Positions 33,005 through 40,516 of a stretch of DNA of 64,000 nucleotides are shown here, piece after piece. Origin of the DNA: Klenkia brasiliensis. GTDB lineage: Bacteria > Actinomycetota > Actinomycetes > Mycobacteriales > Geodermatophilaceae. Each line of letters opens with the position of its first letter. Positions within the stretch are counted from its first letter, which is position 1. The stretch covers positions 712,060-776,059 of the forward strand of contig NZ_FNCF01000001.1 of NCBI RefSeq assembly GCF_900100695.1, read 5' to 3'. The notes under the pieces are model-generated. The model was given only the letters and a program-made list of their open reading frames with translations. It was not told where the DNA came from and searched no databases. The position numbers and the translations under genes were made by a program.

Positions 33005-34195
33005 TCAGGCGTTGCTGCGGCGACGAGCCCCGACCAGCAGGCCGGCACCGGTCAGCAGGACCAGCCCGCCACCGACCGCGACCGGGACGGCGTCGAAGCC
33101 GGTGTTCGCCAGGGTCGGCACGACGGTGGCCTGGCCGCCCGAGACGGTCACCGTGATGACCAGGTTGCGCACGCTGCCGTCGGCGGCGATGCCGGTGGCG
33201 ACCAGGTGGTGGGTGCCGTTGGCCAGGGTGGCCGGGATGGTCACGCCGGCGGTGAAGGTGCCGTCGTCGGCGACGACGACCGAGCCGAGGTCGACCGCGG
33301 CCGAGAAGACGGTCAGGCGCACCGTGGTGCCGGGGAAGAAGCCGTCACCCTTGAGCACGAGCTGCTGGCCGGCGGTCACCGCGGTGATGGGGCCGGACGG
33401 GCCGGTGATGTCGCCGTCGTCCTTGGTCGGGACGGCGGTCGGGGCCGCGACGGCCGGGACCTTCGCCGAGGTGACGAAGGCGTCGCCGCCGGTGTAGCCG
33501 GCCTCGTCGTAGGCCAGGACGTAGACGTCGTAGGCGTAGCCGTCCGGGACCGGGAAGGTGCACGCCGTGGTCGGGGCCTCGGTGGAGCAGCCGATGCCGC
33601 CGCCCTCGCCGTCGACCTGCGAGATGTAGACCTCGTAGCCGGACACGGCGTAGGTGCCGCCGGGGGCCGGGGCGTCCCAGTCCACGGTGAGCGAAGAGCC
33701 GCCGGGCACGGCGGTCAGGTTGGTCGGGGCGCCGACCGGCACGACCAGGTCGAGGGCGGTGCCGGCGCTGCGGTCGGCGCCGTCGACGTTGCGGACCTGG
33801 ACGCCCTGCGGGGCGCTGTCGGCCTCCACGTCGCCGTAGGCGACGGTCTCGTCGTCGGTGTCGAGGGTCGCGTCGACGTAGGTCCAGGTGGAGCCGTTGT
33901 CGAGGCTGTACTCGAGGTCGGACGAGGAGGCACCCTCGACGGTCAGCAGGATGTAGCCGTCGCCGACGAAGTACTCGCCGCCGGTCGGCGCGAGGACGAC
34001 GGCCGGGAGGACCTCGTCCTCGGCCGCGGCGGTCGGGTCGGCGGTCGGCTCGGCGACCGGCGAGGTCGTCACGGCCGGGGGCGTGGTGTCGCCCTCCTCG
34101 GCCAGGGCGACGCCGGGCAGCGCGGCGGTGGACAGACCGACGAGAGCAGCGGCAGCCAAGCCGAGCACGCGGCGGGACACGATGGACGATCGCAT
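33005..34195 (-). CDS. Secreted wall-anchored Fn3-like protein with LANTG sorting signal (copy 1)
   Basis: 396 residues. Signal peptide ending in VALA near 32, then an acidic Thr/Pro segment, beta-rich Fn3-like domains (about 135-235) and a conserved Ig-like domain (about 250-355). The C-terminus has LANTG, a hydrophobic helix VAVGGGLVLLTGAGLLVGA and RRRSNA, the layout of a class E sortase (LAxTG) substrate. It is probably attached to peptidoglycan. The last 150 residues closely match the neighbour at 34383. No sortase gene lies in the window. Start chosen to give a normal signal peptide. An 84-base conserved leader precedes it. Confidence 0.8.
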   Translation of the reverse strand: MRSSIVSRRVLGLAAAALVGLSTAALPGVALAEEGDTTPPAVTTSPVAEPTADPTAAAEDEVLPAVVLAPTGGEYFVGDGYILLTVEGASSSDLEYSLDNGSTWTYVDATLDTDDETVAYGDVEADSAPQGVQVRNVDGADRSAGTALDLVVPVGAPTNLTAVPGGSSLTVDWDAPAPGGTYAVSGYEVYISQVDGEGGGIGCSTEAPTTACTFPVPDGYAYDVYVLAYDEAGYTGGDAFVTSAKVPAVAAPTAVPTKDDGDITGPSGPITAVTAGQQLVLKGDGFFPGTTVRLTVFSAAVDLGSVVVADDGTFTAGVTIPATLANGTHHLVATGIAADGSVRNLVITVTVSGGQATVVPTLANTGFDAVPVAVGGGLVLLTGAGLLVGARRRSNA

Positions 34196-34279
34196 GAGGG
34201 TCGACTCCCCGTTGGGCACCCGGTGCGCCGGGCTCGTGCGCGGGTGCCCCGCGCACCTCCCTCATCGGCAGCCTGTCAG
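34196..34279 (-). promoter_or_regulatory. Conserved 5' leader of surface-protein gene copy 1
   Basis: Read on the minus strand, the leader starts CTGACAGGC, then has a 9-bp hairpin with a 3-base loop (34236-34256) and a second hairpin with GCCCGG/CCGGGT arms before the Shine-Dalgarno GGGGAG. The same order and spacing occur in front of copy 2 (36024-36106), with changes that keep pairing. It could be a structured regulatory RNA or a remnant of duplication. Confidence 0.5.
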
Positions 34280-34330
34280 CTACCTGTGACCGAACCTGGC
34301 AAGAACCTGGGGAACCGGTCCCGGGGACGG

Positions 34331-34368
34331 CGACGGCCCCGCCCCCCGGGTGGGGGACGGGGCCGTCG
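34331..34368 (-). terminator. 17-bp hairpin after surface-protein gene copy 2
   Basis: Arms 34331-34347 and 34352-34368 pair with one mismatch. Sequence is almost identical to 32951-32989, so the duplicated block includes the terminator. Confidence 0.75.
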
Positions 34369-34382
34369 TCGGGCCGTACGGG

Positions 34383-36023
34383 TCAGGCGTTGCTGCGGCG
34401 ACGAGCCCCGACCAGCAGGCCGGCACCGGCCAGCAGGACCAGCCCGCCACCGACCGCGACCGGGACGGCGTCGAAGCCGGTGGTGGCCAGGACGGCCTGG
34501 CCGCCGGAGACGGTGACCGCGATGACCAGGTTGCGGACGTTGCCGCTCGGGTCGACACCGGTGGCCACCAGGTGGTGGGTGCCGTTGGCCAGGTTCGCCG
34601 GGACGGTGACCTCGACCGAGAACGAGCCGTTCTCGTCGGTGACGACGGTGCCCAGGCTGACCGGCGAGGAGTAGACGAGCAGCTCGACGGTGGAGTTCGG
34701 GGCGTAGCCGGTGCCCTCGAGGGTGATCTTCTGACCCGCGGTGATCTTCGAGATCGGGCCGGCCGGGCCGACGATGTCGCCGTCGTCCTTGGTCGGGACC
34801 GAGGCCGGGGTGGCCGGGCCGGGGACGGTGATGCCGGTCTGCGAGGCGTACAGGCCGGGGCGGTCCTGCATGTCGATCGCGCGGACGCCGACCTCGAAGT
34901 CCGAGCCGGCCCGGGTGAAGAAGGTGCAGGTGGTCACCGACGGGTCGGTGATGGCGCAGCCCTGGTCACCGGACTGGCCGTAGCTGATGCCGACGTCGTA
35001 GCCCTTGACCTGACCCGCCGGGGCGGTCCAGGAGATGGTGACCCGCGAGGTCGTGGTGGTGACGACGACGTTGGTCGGGGCCGCGAGCGGGCGGTACGGG
35101 GTGACCGTCTGGCTCTGGCTGGCGTCGCCCTTGACCGCGCCGCCGGTGCCGCCGACCGCGCGCACGGCCACCGTGTAGGTGGTCTCGTTCGTCAGGCCGG
35201 TGATCGTGCCGGACAGGCGGCCGTCCTCGCCGGTGGTGGTCAGCGCCGACCAGGAGTCACCGTCGTCGGTGGTCACCTCGTAGCCGGTGACGTCGACGCC
35301 GTTGTCGTCGTACGGGGCGACGAAGTTCACCGTGGCCTCGCCGTCGCCGGGGTCGACGTAGTTGAGGTAGGGGGCGCCCGGGGTGCAGGAGACGCCCTGG
35401 GCGGTGATGGAGCCGACGTACTGGTCCCCGACCCGCGACGAGTCGACGTCGGTGGTGGCCGAGTAGGTGTAGCCGCCGCCGTAGCCCCAGTCGGTGGCCT
35501 CCACCGCGCCGCCGTCGCCGCCGGCCGCGCCGATGAAGACGCCCTGCGCGTCGACGACCACGGAGCCACCGCCACCGCCGCCGCTGTAGACGGTCGGCTC
35601 GTCGGGGTCGTCCTCGAGCCCGTCCTCACCCTGGAAGACGACGGCGCCCTCTTCGTTGACGTAGCCGCTGCCACCCGCGCCGCCCGCGCTCTCCGTGGCG
35701 TTGCCGCCACGCTCGCCCGCGTAGAGGTCGTAGACGTCGCCGGCGGTGGCGTCCGTCGTCGTGATGACCACGCCGCCCGGCTGACCGACCGTCTCGTCGC
35801 TGGCCGTGCCGCCACCGGCGCCGTAGACCTGCCAGTTGATGCCGCAGACACCGTCGCCCACGGTGAAGCTGGTGGCCTCGTCGGAGGTCAGCGTCTGGCC
35901 GGCCAGCAGCACGGGGCCGGCGGCCGACGCGACACCGGTGACGCCCAGGAGGGCGGTGGACATCCCGATCGCGCTGGCGGCCGCGAGGCCCAGCGCGCGA
36001 CGGGACGGGGACGTGAAGCGCAT
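34383..36023 (-). CDS. Secreted wall-anchored Fn3-like protein with LATTG sorting signal (copy 2)
   Basis: 546 residues. Signal peptide (SRRALGLAAASAIGMSTALL, cleaved near 34), a Gly-rich beta region (about 50-195) with many GGAGG-type turns, two Fn3-like domains (about 200-375) and the Ig-like domain shared with copy 1 (about 390-490). It ends with LATTG, a hydrophobic helix and RRRSNA, as in copy 1. Likely a sortase-anchored surface protein; the Gly-rich head, absent from copy 1, may give it a separate ligand. ATG 36023 is used; an in-frame ATG at 36092 would run through the conserved leader. Confidence 0.8.
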   Translation of the reverse strand: MRFTSPSRRALGLAAASAIGMSTALLGVTGVASAAGPVLLAGQTLTSDEATSFTVGDGVCGINWQVYGAGGGTASDETVGQPGGVVITTTDATAGDVYDLYAGERGGNATESAGGAGGSGYVNEEGAVVFQGEDGLEDDPDEPTVYSGGGGGGSVVVDAQGVFIGAAGGDGGAVEATDWGYGGGYTYSATTDVDSSRVGDQYVGSITAQGVSCTPGAPYLNYVDPGDGEATVNFVAPYDDNGVDVTGYEVTTDDGDSWSALTTTGEDGRLSGTITGLTNETTYTVAVRAVGGTGGAVKGDASQSQTVTPYRPLAAPTNVVVTTTTSRVTISWTAPAGQVKGYDVGISYGQSGDQGCAITDPSVTTCTFFTRAGSDFEVGVRAIDMQDRPGLYASQTGITVPGPATPASVPTKDDGDIVGPAGPISKITAGQKITLEGTGYAPNSTVELLVYSSPVSLGTVVTDENGSFSVEVTVPANLANGTHHLVATGVDPSGNVRNLVIAVTVSGGQAVLATTGFDAVPVAVGGGLVLLAGAGLLVGARRRSNA

Positions 36024-36106
36024 GTGCGGGGCTCCCCCGGGACAGCCCGGAGCGCCGGGCACGTGCGCGGATGTCCCGCGCACCGCTTCCATCGGCGGCC
36101 TGTCAG
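36024..36106 (-). promoter_or_regulatory. Conserved 5' leader of surface-protein gene copy 2
   Basis: Matches the leader of copy 1 from CTGACAGGC to the Shine-Dalgarno. The first hairpin (36063-36083) has an end pair changed from G-C to G-U on the RNA, and the second has G-C where copy 1 has G-U. In this copy the leader is also open in frame with the gene; in copy 1 it is not, which argues that the RNA and not a peptide is conserved. Confidence 0.5.
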
Positions 36107-36164
36107 GGGACTGCGAACCAACGAGGAGAGAAGTATCGGAATATCTTGGATCTTATTCACAGCC

Positions 36165-36226
36165 GTGTCCTCCTGCACCGAGGTCCGTCCTACTGCAGCA
36201 GCTCTGGTGCAGGAGGACGGACCTCG
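36165..36226. repeat. Three copies of a TCCTcCTGCAcC motif forming alternative stems
   Basis: Two direct copies (36165-36179 and 36186-36200) and one inverted copy (36206-36220). Arm 36167-36179 is the exact complement of 36206-36218, and arm 36179-36191 is the exact complement of 36214-36226. The two 13-bp stems overlap and cannot fully form together. It is located just after the htdX-like stop and about 140-200 bases upstream of surface-protein gene copy 2. Confidence 0.6.
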
Positions 36227-36263
36227 ATCAACTCCCCTGGTCGACGCTGACCGGGCGGAGGGT

Positions 36264-37115
36264 CTAGAGGGGGCGGACCGTGGCCAGGACGTGGTCGGTG
36301 CCGGCCTTGGCGTTGCGGACGGCGAGGTCCCAGCCGCCGTCGCGCTGGCCCGTGGACAGGGCGACCGTCGAGGGCAGGAACAGCGGCTTGCGGAACCCGA
36401 CGTCGACCCGGAAGGACTCCGGGAGGCGCCCCGACAGCGCGGCCAGCGCCCGCGCCTTGACCCACATGCCGTGCGCGATGGCCCGCTTGAACCCGAACGC
36501 CTTGGCGCTCAGGCCCGAGAGGTGGATGGGGTTCACGTCGCCCGAGACCTTCGCGTAGCGCCGCCCGGCGTCGTCGGGCACCCGCCAGACCGCGGCCTGC
36601 GCGACGTCCCCGATCTCGACCTCCAGGTCGGTCGGCTCCCCCACGGGCGCCGAGGCGCCGCGGGCCAGGTAGGTCGACCGCCCCCGCCACACCTCGTCCC
36701 CGCGCGAGCGGACCGAGGCGACCAGGTCGACGGTCGCGCCGCTGCGGTGCGGGGCGAAGCGGTCGGCCCAGACCTCCAGGTCCAGCTTCTCGGTGACCGA
36801 CACCGGCCGGACGACGTCCACCCGGTTGCGCACGTGCACCAGCCCGGGCAGGGCCAGCGGGAACGACCGGTCGGCCATCAGCGCGACCTGCAGCGGGAAG
36901 GTCAGCACGTGCGGGAACGTGGCGGGGAGGGTGTCGCCGAACCGGAACCGGCAGACCTCCGCGTAGTCGGCCACCTGCGCGGGGTCGACGGCGACGGCCA
37001 CCCGGCTCAGGTGGGTGCCCGGCAGCTCCCCGCCCCGGCCGCGCGCGGTGAGCGCGGCCTTGGCGAACAGCTGCCCCATCGAGGGGGGCGAGGACAGGAC
37101 GACGGGCGTGCCCAT
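36264..37115 (-). CDS. htdX: HtdX-like MaoC-family 3-hydroxyacyl dehydratase
   Basis: 283 residues: a double hot-dog protein, as in HtdX (Rv0241c) of mycobacteria. The C-terminal hydratase motif is clear: SGDVNPIHLSGLSA near 193-206 then RAIAHGMW. It would hydrate or dehydrate 3-hydroxyacyl thioesters. Its ATG overlaps the stop of the fabG4-like gene (TGATG). The order fadA2, fabG4, htdX on one strand is the same as the mycobacterial locus, which supports the assignment. The gene symbol is by synteny and family, not by direct test. Confidence 0.82.
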   Translation of the reverse strand: MGTPVVLSSPPSMGQLFAKAALTARGRGGELPGTHLSRVAVAVDPAQVADYAEVCRFRFGDTLPATFPHVLTFPLQVALMADRSFPLALPGLVHVRNRVDVVRPVSVTEKLDLEVWADRFAPHRSGATVDLVASVRSRGDEVWRGRSTYLARGASAPVGEPTDLEVEIGDVAQAAVWRVPDDAGRRYAKVSGDVNPIHLSGLSAKAFGFKRAIAHGMWVKARALAALSGRLPESFRVDVGFRKPLFLPSTVALSTGQRDGGWDLAVRNAKAGTDHVLATVRPL

Positions 37116-38467
37116 CAGGCCCCCAGCAGGTTCTGGCCGCAGACCCGCAGCACCTGGCCGTTGACCCCGGCACTGGCCGGCTGGGCCAGCCAGGCGATCG
37201 CCTCGGCGACGTCCACCGGCAGGCCGCCCTGCTGCAGCGAGTTCAGCCGGGCACCCACCTCGCGGGTGCCGAAGGGCATCTTGGCGGTCATCTCGGTGAC
37301 GATGAACCCGGGCGCGACGGCGTTGATGGTGGCCCCGCGGGAGGCGAACTCCGCAGCCCACGACCGCACCATGCCGATGACGCCGGCCTTGGACGCCGAG
37401 TAGTTGGTCTGCCCGCGGTTGCCGGCGATGCCCGACTGCGAGCTCACCGCGACGACCCGCGCGCCGGGCCTGAGCGCACCGTCGGCGTCCAGCAGCGCCT
37501 GGGTCATGTCCAGCTGGGCCTGCAGGTTCACCGCGAGCACCGAGTTCCAGCGCGCGGCGTCCATGTTGACCAGCAGCTTGTCGCGGGTGATGCCGGCGTT
37601 GTGCACCACCACGTCGACCCCGCCGTGCCGCTCCACCACGTGCTCCACCAGCCGCGCCGCGGCGTCGGGGGCGGTGATGTCCAGCTGCAGCGCCGTCCCG
37701 CCGATGCGGTTGGCGACCTCCGCCAGCGCCTGGCCGGCGGCGGGCACGTCGACGGCGACCACGTGGGCGCCGTCCCGCCCGAGCACCTCGGCGATCGAGG
37801 CGCCGATGCCCCGGGCCGCGCCGGTGACCACGGCGACCTTCCCGGCCAGCGGGGTGGTCCCGCCGTCGCCGGTGGGCACGTCGGCTGCGGACAGGGTGAC
37901 CGTCTGGCCGTCGACGTAGGCCGACCGGCCGGACAGGAAGAACCGCAGCGGCCCGGGCACCGACGCCTCGGCGCCCGCGGGCACGTACACGAGGTTGGCC
38001 GTCGCGCCGGCGCGCAGCTCCTTGGCCAGCGACCGGACCAGGCCGTCCAGGGCCTGCCGGGCCGCGGCCAGCGCGGGCGAGGGCGCCTCGCCCGGCACCT
38101 CGCCGAGGACGACGACCCGGCCGTTGGTGCCCAGCCGCTTGACCGCGGGCGCGAGGAAGTCGTGCGCCGCGGCCAGGTCGGCCGGGGTGGTGACCCCGGT
38201 GGCGTCCAGGACGACGGCGGCCACCTTCGCGCCGCGCTCCCCGTCGGCGGTCACCGGGGACAGCACGGTGACGCCGTCCTCCTTGAGCACCGACTCGACC
38301 TCGGCGCGCAGCCGGCCGTCGCCGGCGGAGCCCACCAGGGCCGGGCCGTCGAGCAGCGGCTGCCCGGGGGTGTAGCGGCGCAGCCGGACCGGCCGGGGCA
38401 GGCCGAGCTGCTTGGTGATGGTGGACCCGATGCCGGAGTTGGCGAAGTCGCGGTACCAGTCGCTCAT
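37115..38467 (-). CDS. fabG4: FabG4-like 3-oxoacyl-thioester reductase (long form)
   Basis: 450 residues, nearly twice a normal SDR and the same size as mycobacterial FabG4. The first 200 residues are a degenerate Rossmann domain lacking the active-site Tyr-Lys. The second half is a working SDR: TGAARGIG near 219-226, NAGITRD near 294, and YSASK with Ser in AVSSQSG. It would reduce 3-oxoacyl-CoA with NADH. ATG 38467 has AAGGGACA upstream. It lies between the thiolase (14-base gap) and the hydratase (overlap) in one operon. Confidence 0.88.
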   Translation of the reverse strand: MSDWYRDFANSGIGSTITKQLGLPRPVRLRRYTPGQPLLDGPALVGSAGDGRLRAEVESVLKEDGVTVLSPVTADGERGAKVAAVVLDATGVTTPADLAAAHDFLAPAVKRLGTNGRVVVLGEVPGEAPSPALAAARQALDGLVRSLAKELRAGATANLVYVPAGAEASVPGPLRFFLSGRSAYVDGQTVTLSAADVPTGDGGTTPLAGKVAVVTGAARGIGASIAEVLGRDGAHVVAVDVPAAGQALAEVANRIGGTALQLDITAPDAAARLVEHVVERHGGVDVVVHNAGITRDKLLVNMDAARWNSVLAVNLQAQLDMTQALLDADGALRPGARVVAVSSQSGIAGNRGQTNYSASKAGVIGMVRSWAAEFASRGATINAVAPGFIVTEMTAKMPFGTREVGARLNSLQQGGLPVDVAEAIAWLAQPASAGVNGQVLRVCGQNLLGA

Positions 38468-38481
38468 GGCGGTGTCCCTTC

Positions 38482-39756
38482 TCAGCTCTCGAGGATCGCG
38501 ACGACGCCCTGGCCGCCGGCCGCGCAGATGGAGATCAGCCCGCGCTTCCCGGGCCCGGCCTCGTGCAGCATCTTGGCCAGCGAGGCGACGATCCGGCCGC
38601 CGGTCGCGGCGAACGGGTGCCCGGCGGCCAGCGAGGAGCCGTTGACGTTGAGCTTGGACCGGTCGATTGACCCCAGGGGGGCGTCCAGGCCCAGCTTCTC
38701 CTTGCAGAAGCCCGGGTCCTCCCAGGCCTTCATGGTCGAGAGCACCGTCGAGGCGAAGGCCTCGTGGATCTCGTAGAGGTCGAAGTCCTGCAGGGTGAGC
38801 CCGTTGCGGGCCAGCATCACCGGCATGGCGTAGGCCGGGGCCATCAGCAGGCCCTCGCCGCCGTGCACGTAGTCCACCGCCGCGGTCTGCGCGTCGACCA
38901 GGTGCGCCCAGACCGGCAGCTTGTGCTCGGCGGCCCACTCGTCGCTGGCCAGCAGCACGGCGGAGGCGCCGTCGGTGAGCGGGGTGGAGTTCGCCGCGGT
39001 CATGGTGGCGCCCTCGCCCCTGCCGAACACCGGCTTCAGGGTGGACAGCTTCTCGACGGTGGAGTCCGGGCGCAGGTTGTCGTCGCGGGTCAGGCCCAGG
39101 AACGGGGTGACCAGGTCGTCGAAGAACCCGCGGTCGTAGGCGGCGGCCAGGTTGTGGTGGCTGGCCACGGCCAGCTCGTCCTGCGCCTCGCGGCTGATCT
39201 CCCACTCCTTGGCGGTGATCGCGGCGTGCTCACCCATCGACAGCCCGGTGCGCGGCTCGACGTTGCGCGGCTGGTCGGGCACCAGCTGGCCCGGTCGGAT
39301 GCGGGCGAGCAGCTTGAGGCGGTCGGGCAGGGTCTTGGCGGCGTTGGCGGCGATGAGCACCTTGCGCAGGTCGTCGTTGACCGCGAGCGGTGCGTCGGAG
39401 GTGGTGTCGGTGCCGCCGGCGATGCCGGACTCGATCTGCCCCAGGGCGATCTTGTTGGCCACCAGGACGGCGGCCTCCAGGCCGGTGCCGCAGGCCTGCT
39501 GCACGTCGTAGGCCGGCGTGGCCGGCGACAGCTGCGAGCCCAGCACGGCCTCGCGGGTGAGGTTGAAGTCGCGGGCGTGCTTGAGGACGGCGCCGGCGAC
39601 GACCTCGCCGACCTGCTCGCCGGCCAGGCCGTGGCGGGCCACCAGGCCGTCGATGGTCGCGGTGAGCATGTCCTGGTTGCTCGCGCGGGCGTACTTCTTG
39701 TTGGACCGGGCGAACGGGATGCGGTTCCCGCCGACGATCGCAGCCTTGCGGGTCAT
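38482..39756 (-). CDS. fadA2: FadA2-like acetyl-CoA acetyltransferase
   Basis: 424 residues. Catalytic Cys89 in QQACGTG, the His in AAGHPFAATGGR, and the final CxG-type motif reading ICAAGGQG. It is longer than the thiolase at 20275 and of the trifunctional-enzyme beta-subunit type. First gene of the fadA2-fabG4-htdX operon. Start ATG has GGAGGG. Divergent from a TetR gene over 64 bases with strong palindromes. Probable role: cleavage of 3-ketoacyl-CoA during fatty acid oxidation. Confidence 0.9.
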   Translation of the reverse strand: MTRKAAIVGGNRIPFARSNKKYARASNQDMLTATIDGLVARHGLAGEQVGEVVAGAVLKHARDFNLTREAVLGSQLSPATPAYDVQQACGTGLEAAVLVANKIALGQIESGIAGGTDTTSDAPLAVNDDLRKVLIAANAAKTLPDRLKLLARIRPGQLVPDQPRNVEPRTGLSMGEHAAITAKEWEISREAQDELAVASHHNLAAAYDRGFFDDLVTPFLGLTRDDNLRPDSTVEKLSTLKPVFGRGEGATMTAANSTPLTDGASAVLLASDEWAAEHKLPVWAHLVDAQTAAVDYVHGGEGLLMAPAYAMPVMLARNGLTLQDFDLYEIHEAFASTVLSTMKAWEDPGFCKEKLGLDAPLGSIDRSKLNVNGSSLAAGHPFAATGGRIVASLAKMLHEAGPGKRGLISICAAGGQGVVAILES

Positions 39757-39786
39757 GGGGCCCTCCGGGTGTGACGAGGTCGCGTT

Positions 39787-39815
39787 GTCGGTACCGACGG
39801 TATCAGGTACCGTCG
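39787..39815. promoter_or_regulatory. Compound palindromic operator between fadA2-like and tetR genes
   Basis: A 12-base perfect palindrome GTCGGTACCGAC (39787-39798) overlaps an 8-bp inverted repeat CGACGGTA-N5-TACCGTCG (39795-39815). They share half-sites, giving three copies of a GGTACCG-like element in 29 bases. It ends five bases before the TetR ATG. Fits autoregulation plus control of the fadA2 operon. Confidence 0.65.
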
Positions 39816-39820
39816 TTCAC

Positions 39821-40516
39821 ATGAAATCGACGGCGGTGACACCGCCCACGGCGGCCGGCACCGTCCCGCGGCGACGCGACCGCCGCGACTCGAGGTGGGA
39901 CGAGCACCGGCGCGCCCGGCGCGAGCAGCTCGTCGCCGCCACGGTCGCCGCCGTGGGCCAGCACGGCCCGGGCGTGGGCATGGAGGACATCGCCGCCGCG
40001 GCCGGCACCAGCAAGACCGTGGTCTACCGGCACTTCGCCGACCGCGGCGAGCTGCACCTGGCGGTCTGCGCGCAGGTCGCCGAGCAGCTGCTCGGGGCGC
40101 TGCGCCAGGCGATGACCAGCACCGACCGGCCACGCCAGATGGTGGCCGCGGCGATCGACACCTACCTGGCCTTCATCGAGGCCGACCCCGAGCTCTACCG
40201 GTTCGTCGTGCACCCGCCGGTCGACCGAGACCCGTCGGCCGACCCCATCGCCGGGCTGTCCGAGCTCGTCGGGGCCCAGGCCACCGAGCTGGTGGCCCTG
40301 GCCCTGGAGCAGGCCGGCCGGCCCACCGCGGCCGCCGAGCCCTGGGGCCACGGCCTGGTCGGCCTGGTGCGCTCGGCCGCCGACCGGTGGCTGGGCTCAC
40401 CGGACCCCATGCCCCGCGCGGAGCTCACCGCGCACCTGACCGACCTGGCCTGGGCCGGCCTGTCCGGCGTCGTCCAGCCCCGCACCCCGCACGCCACCAC
40501 GGAGGGATCCCGATGA
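39821..40516 (+). CDS. TetR-family regulator beside the fadA2-fabG4-htdX operon
   Basis: 231 residues. A basic N-terminal arm (VPRRRDRRDSRWDEHRRARR) precedes the helix-turn-helix (about 34-82: MEDIAAAAGTSKTVVYRHF). The effector part is all-helical. The stop overlaps the ATG of the acyl-CoA oxidase-like gene (ATGA), so regulator and flavoenzyme are one transcript. The compound palindrome 39787-39815 immediately upstream is its likely site. Probably a fatty acyl-CoA responsive repressor of both divergent operons. Confidence 0.88.
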   Translation: MKSTAVTPPTAAGTVPRRRDRRDSRWDEHRRARREQLVAATVAAVGQHGPGVGMEDIAAAAGTSKTVVYRHFADRGELHLAVCAQVAEQLLGALRQAMTSTDRPRQMVAAAIDTYLAFIEADPELYRFVVHPPVDRDPSADPIAGLSELVGAQATELVALALEQAGRPTAAAEPWGHGLVGLVRSAADRWLGSPDPMPRAELTAHLTDLAWAGLSGVVQPRTPHATTEGSR

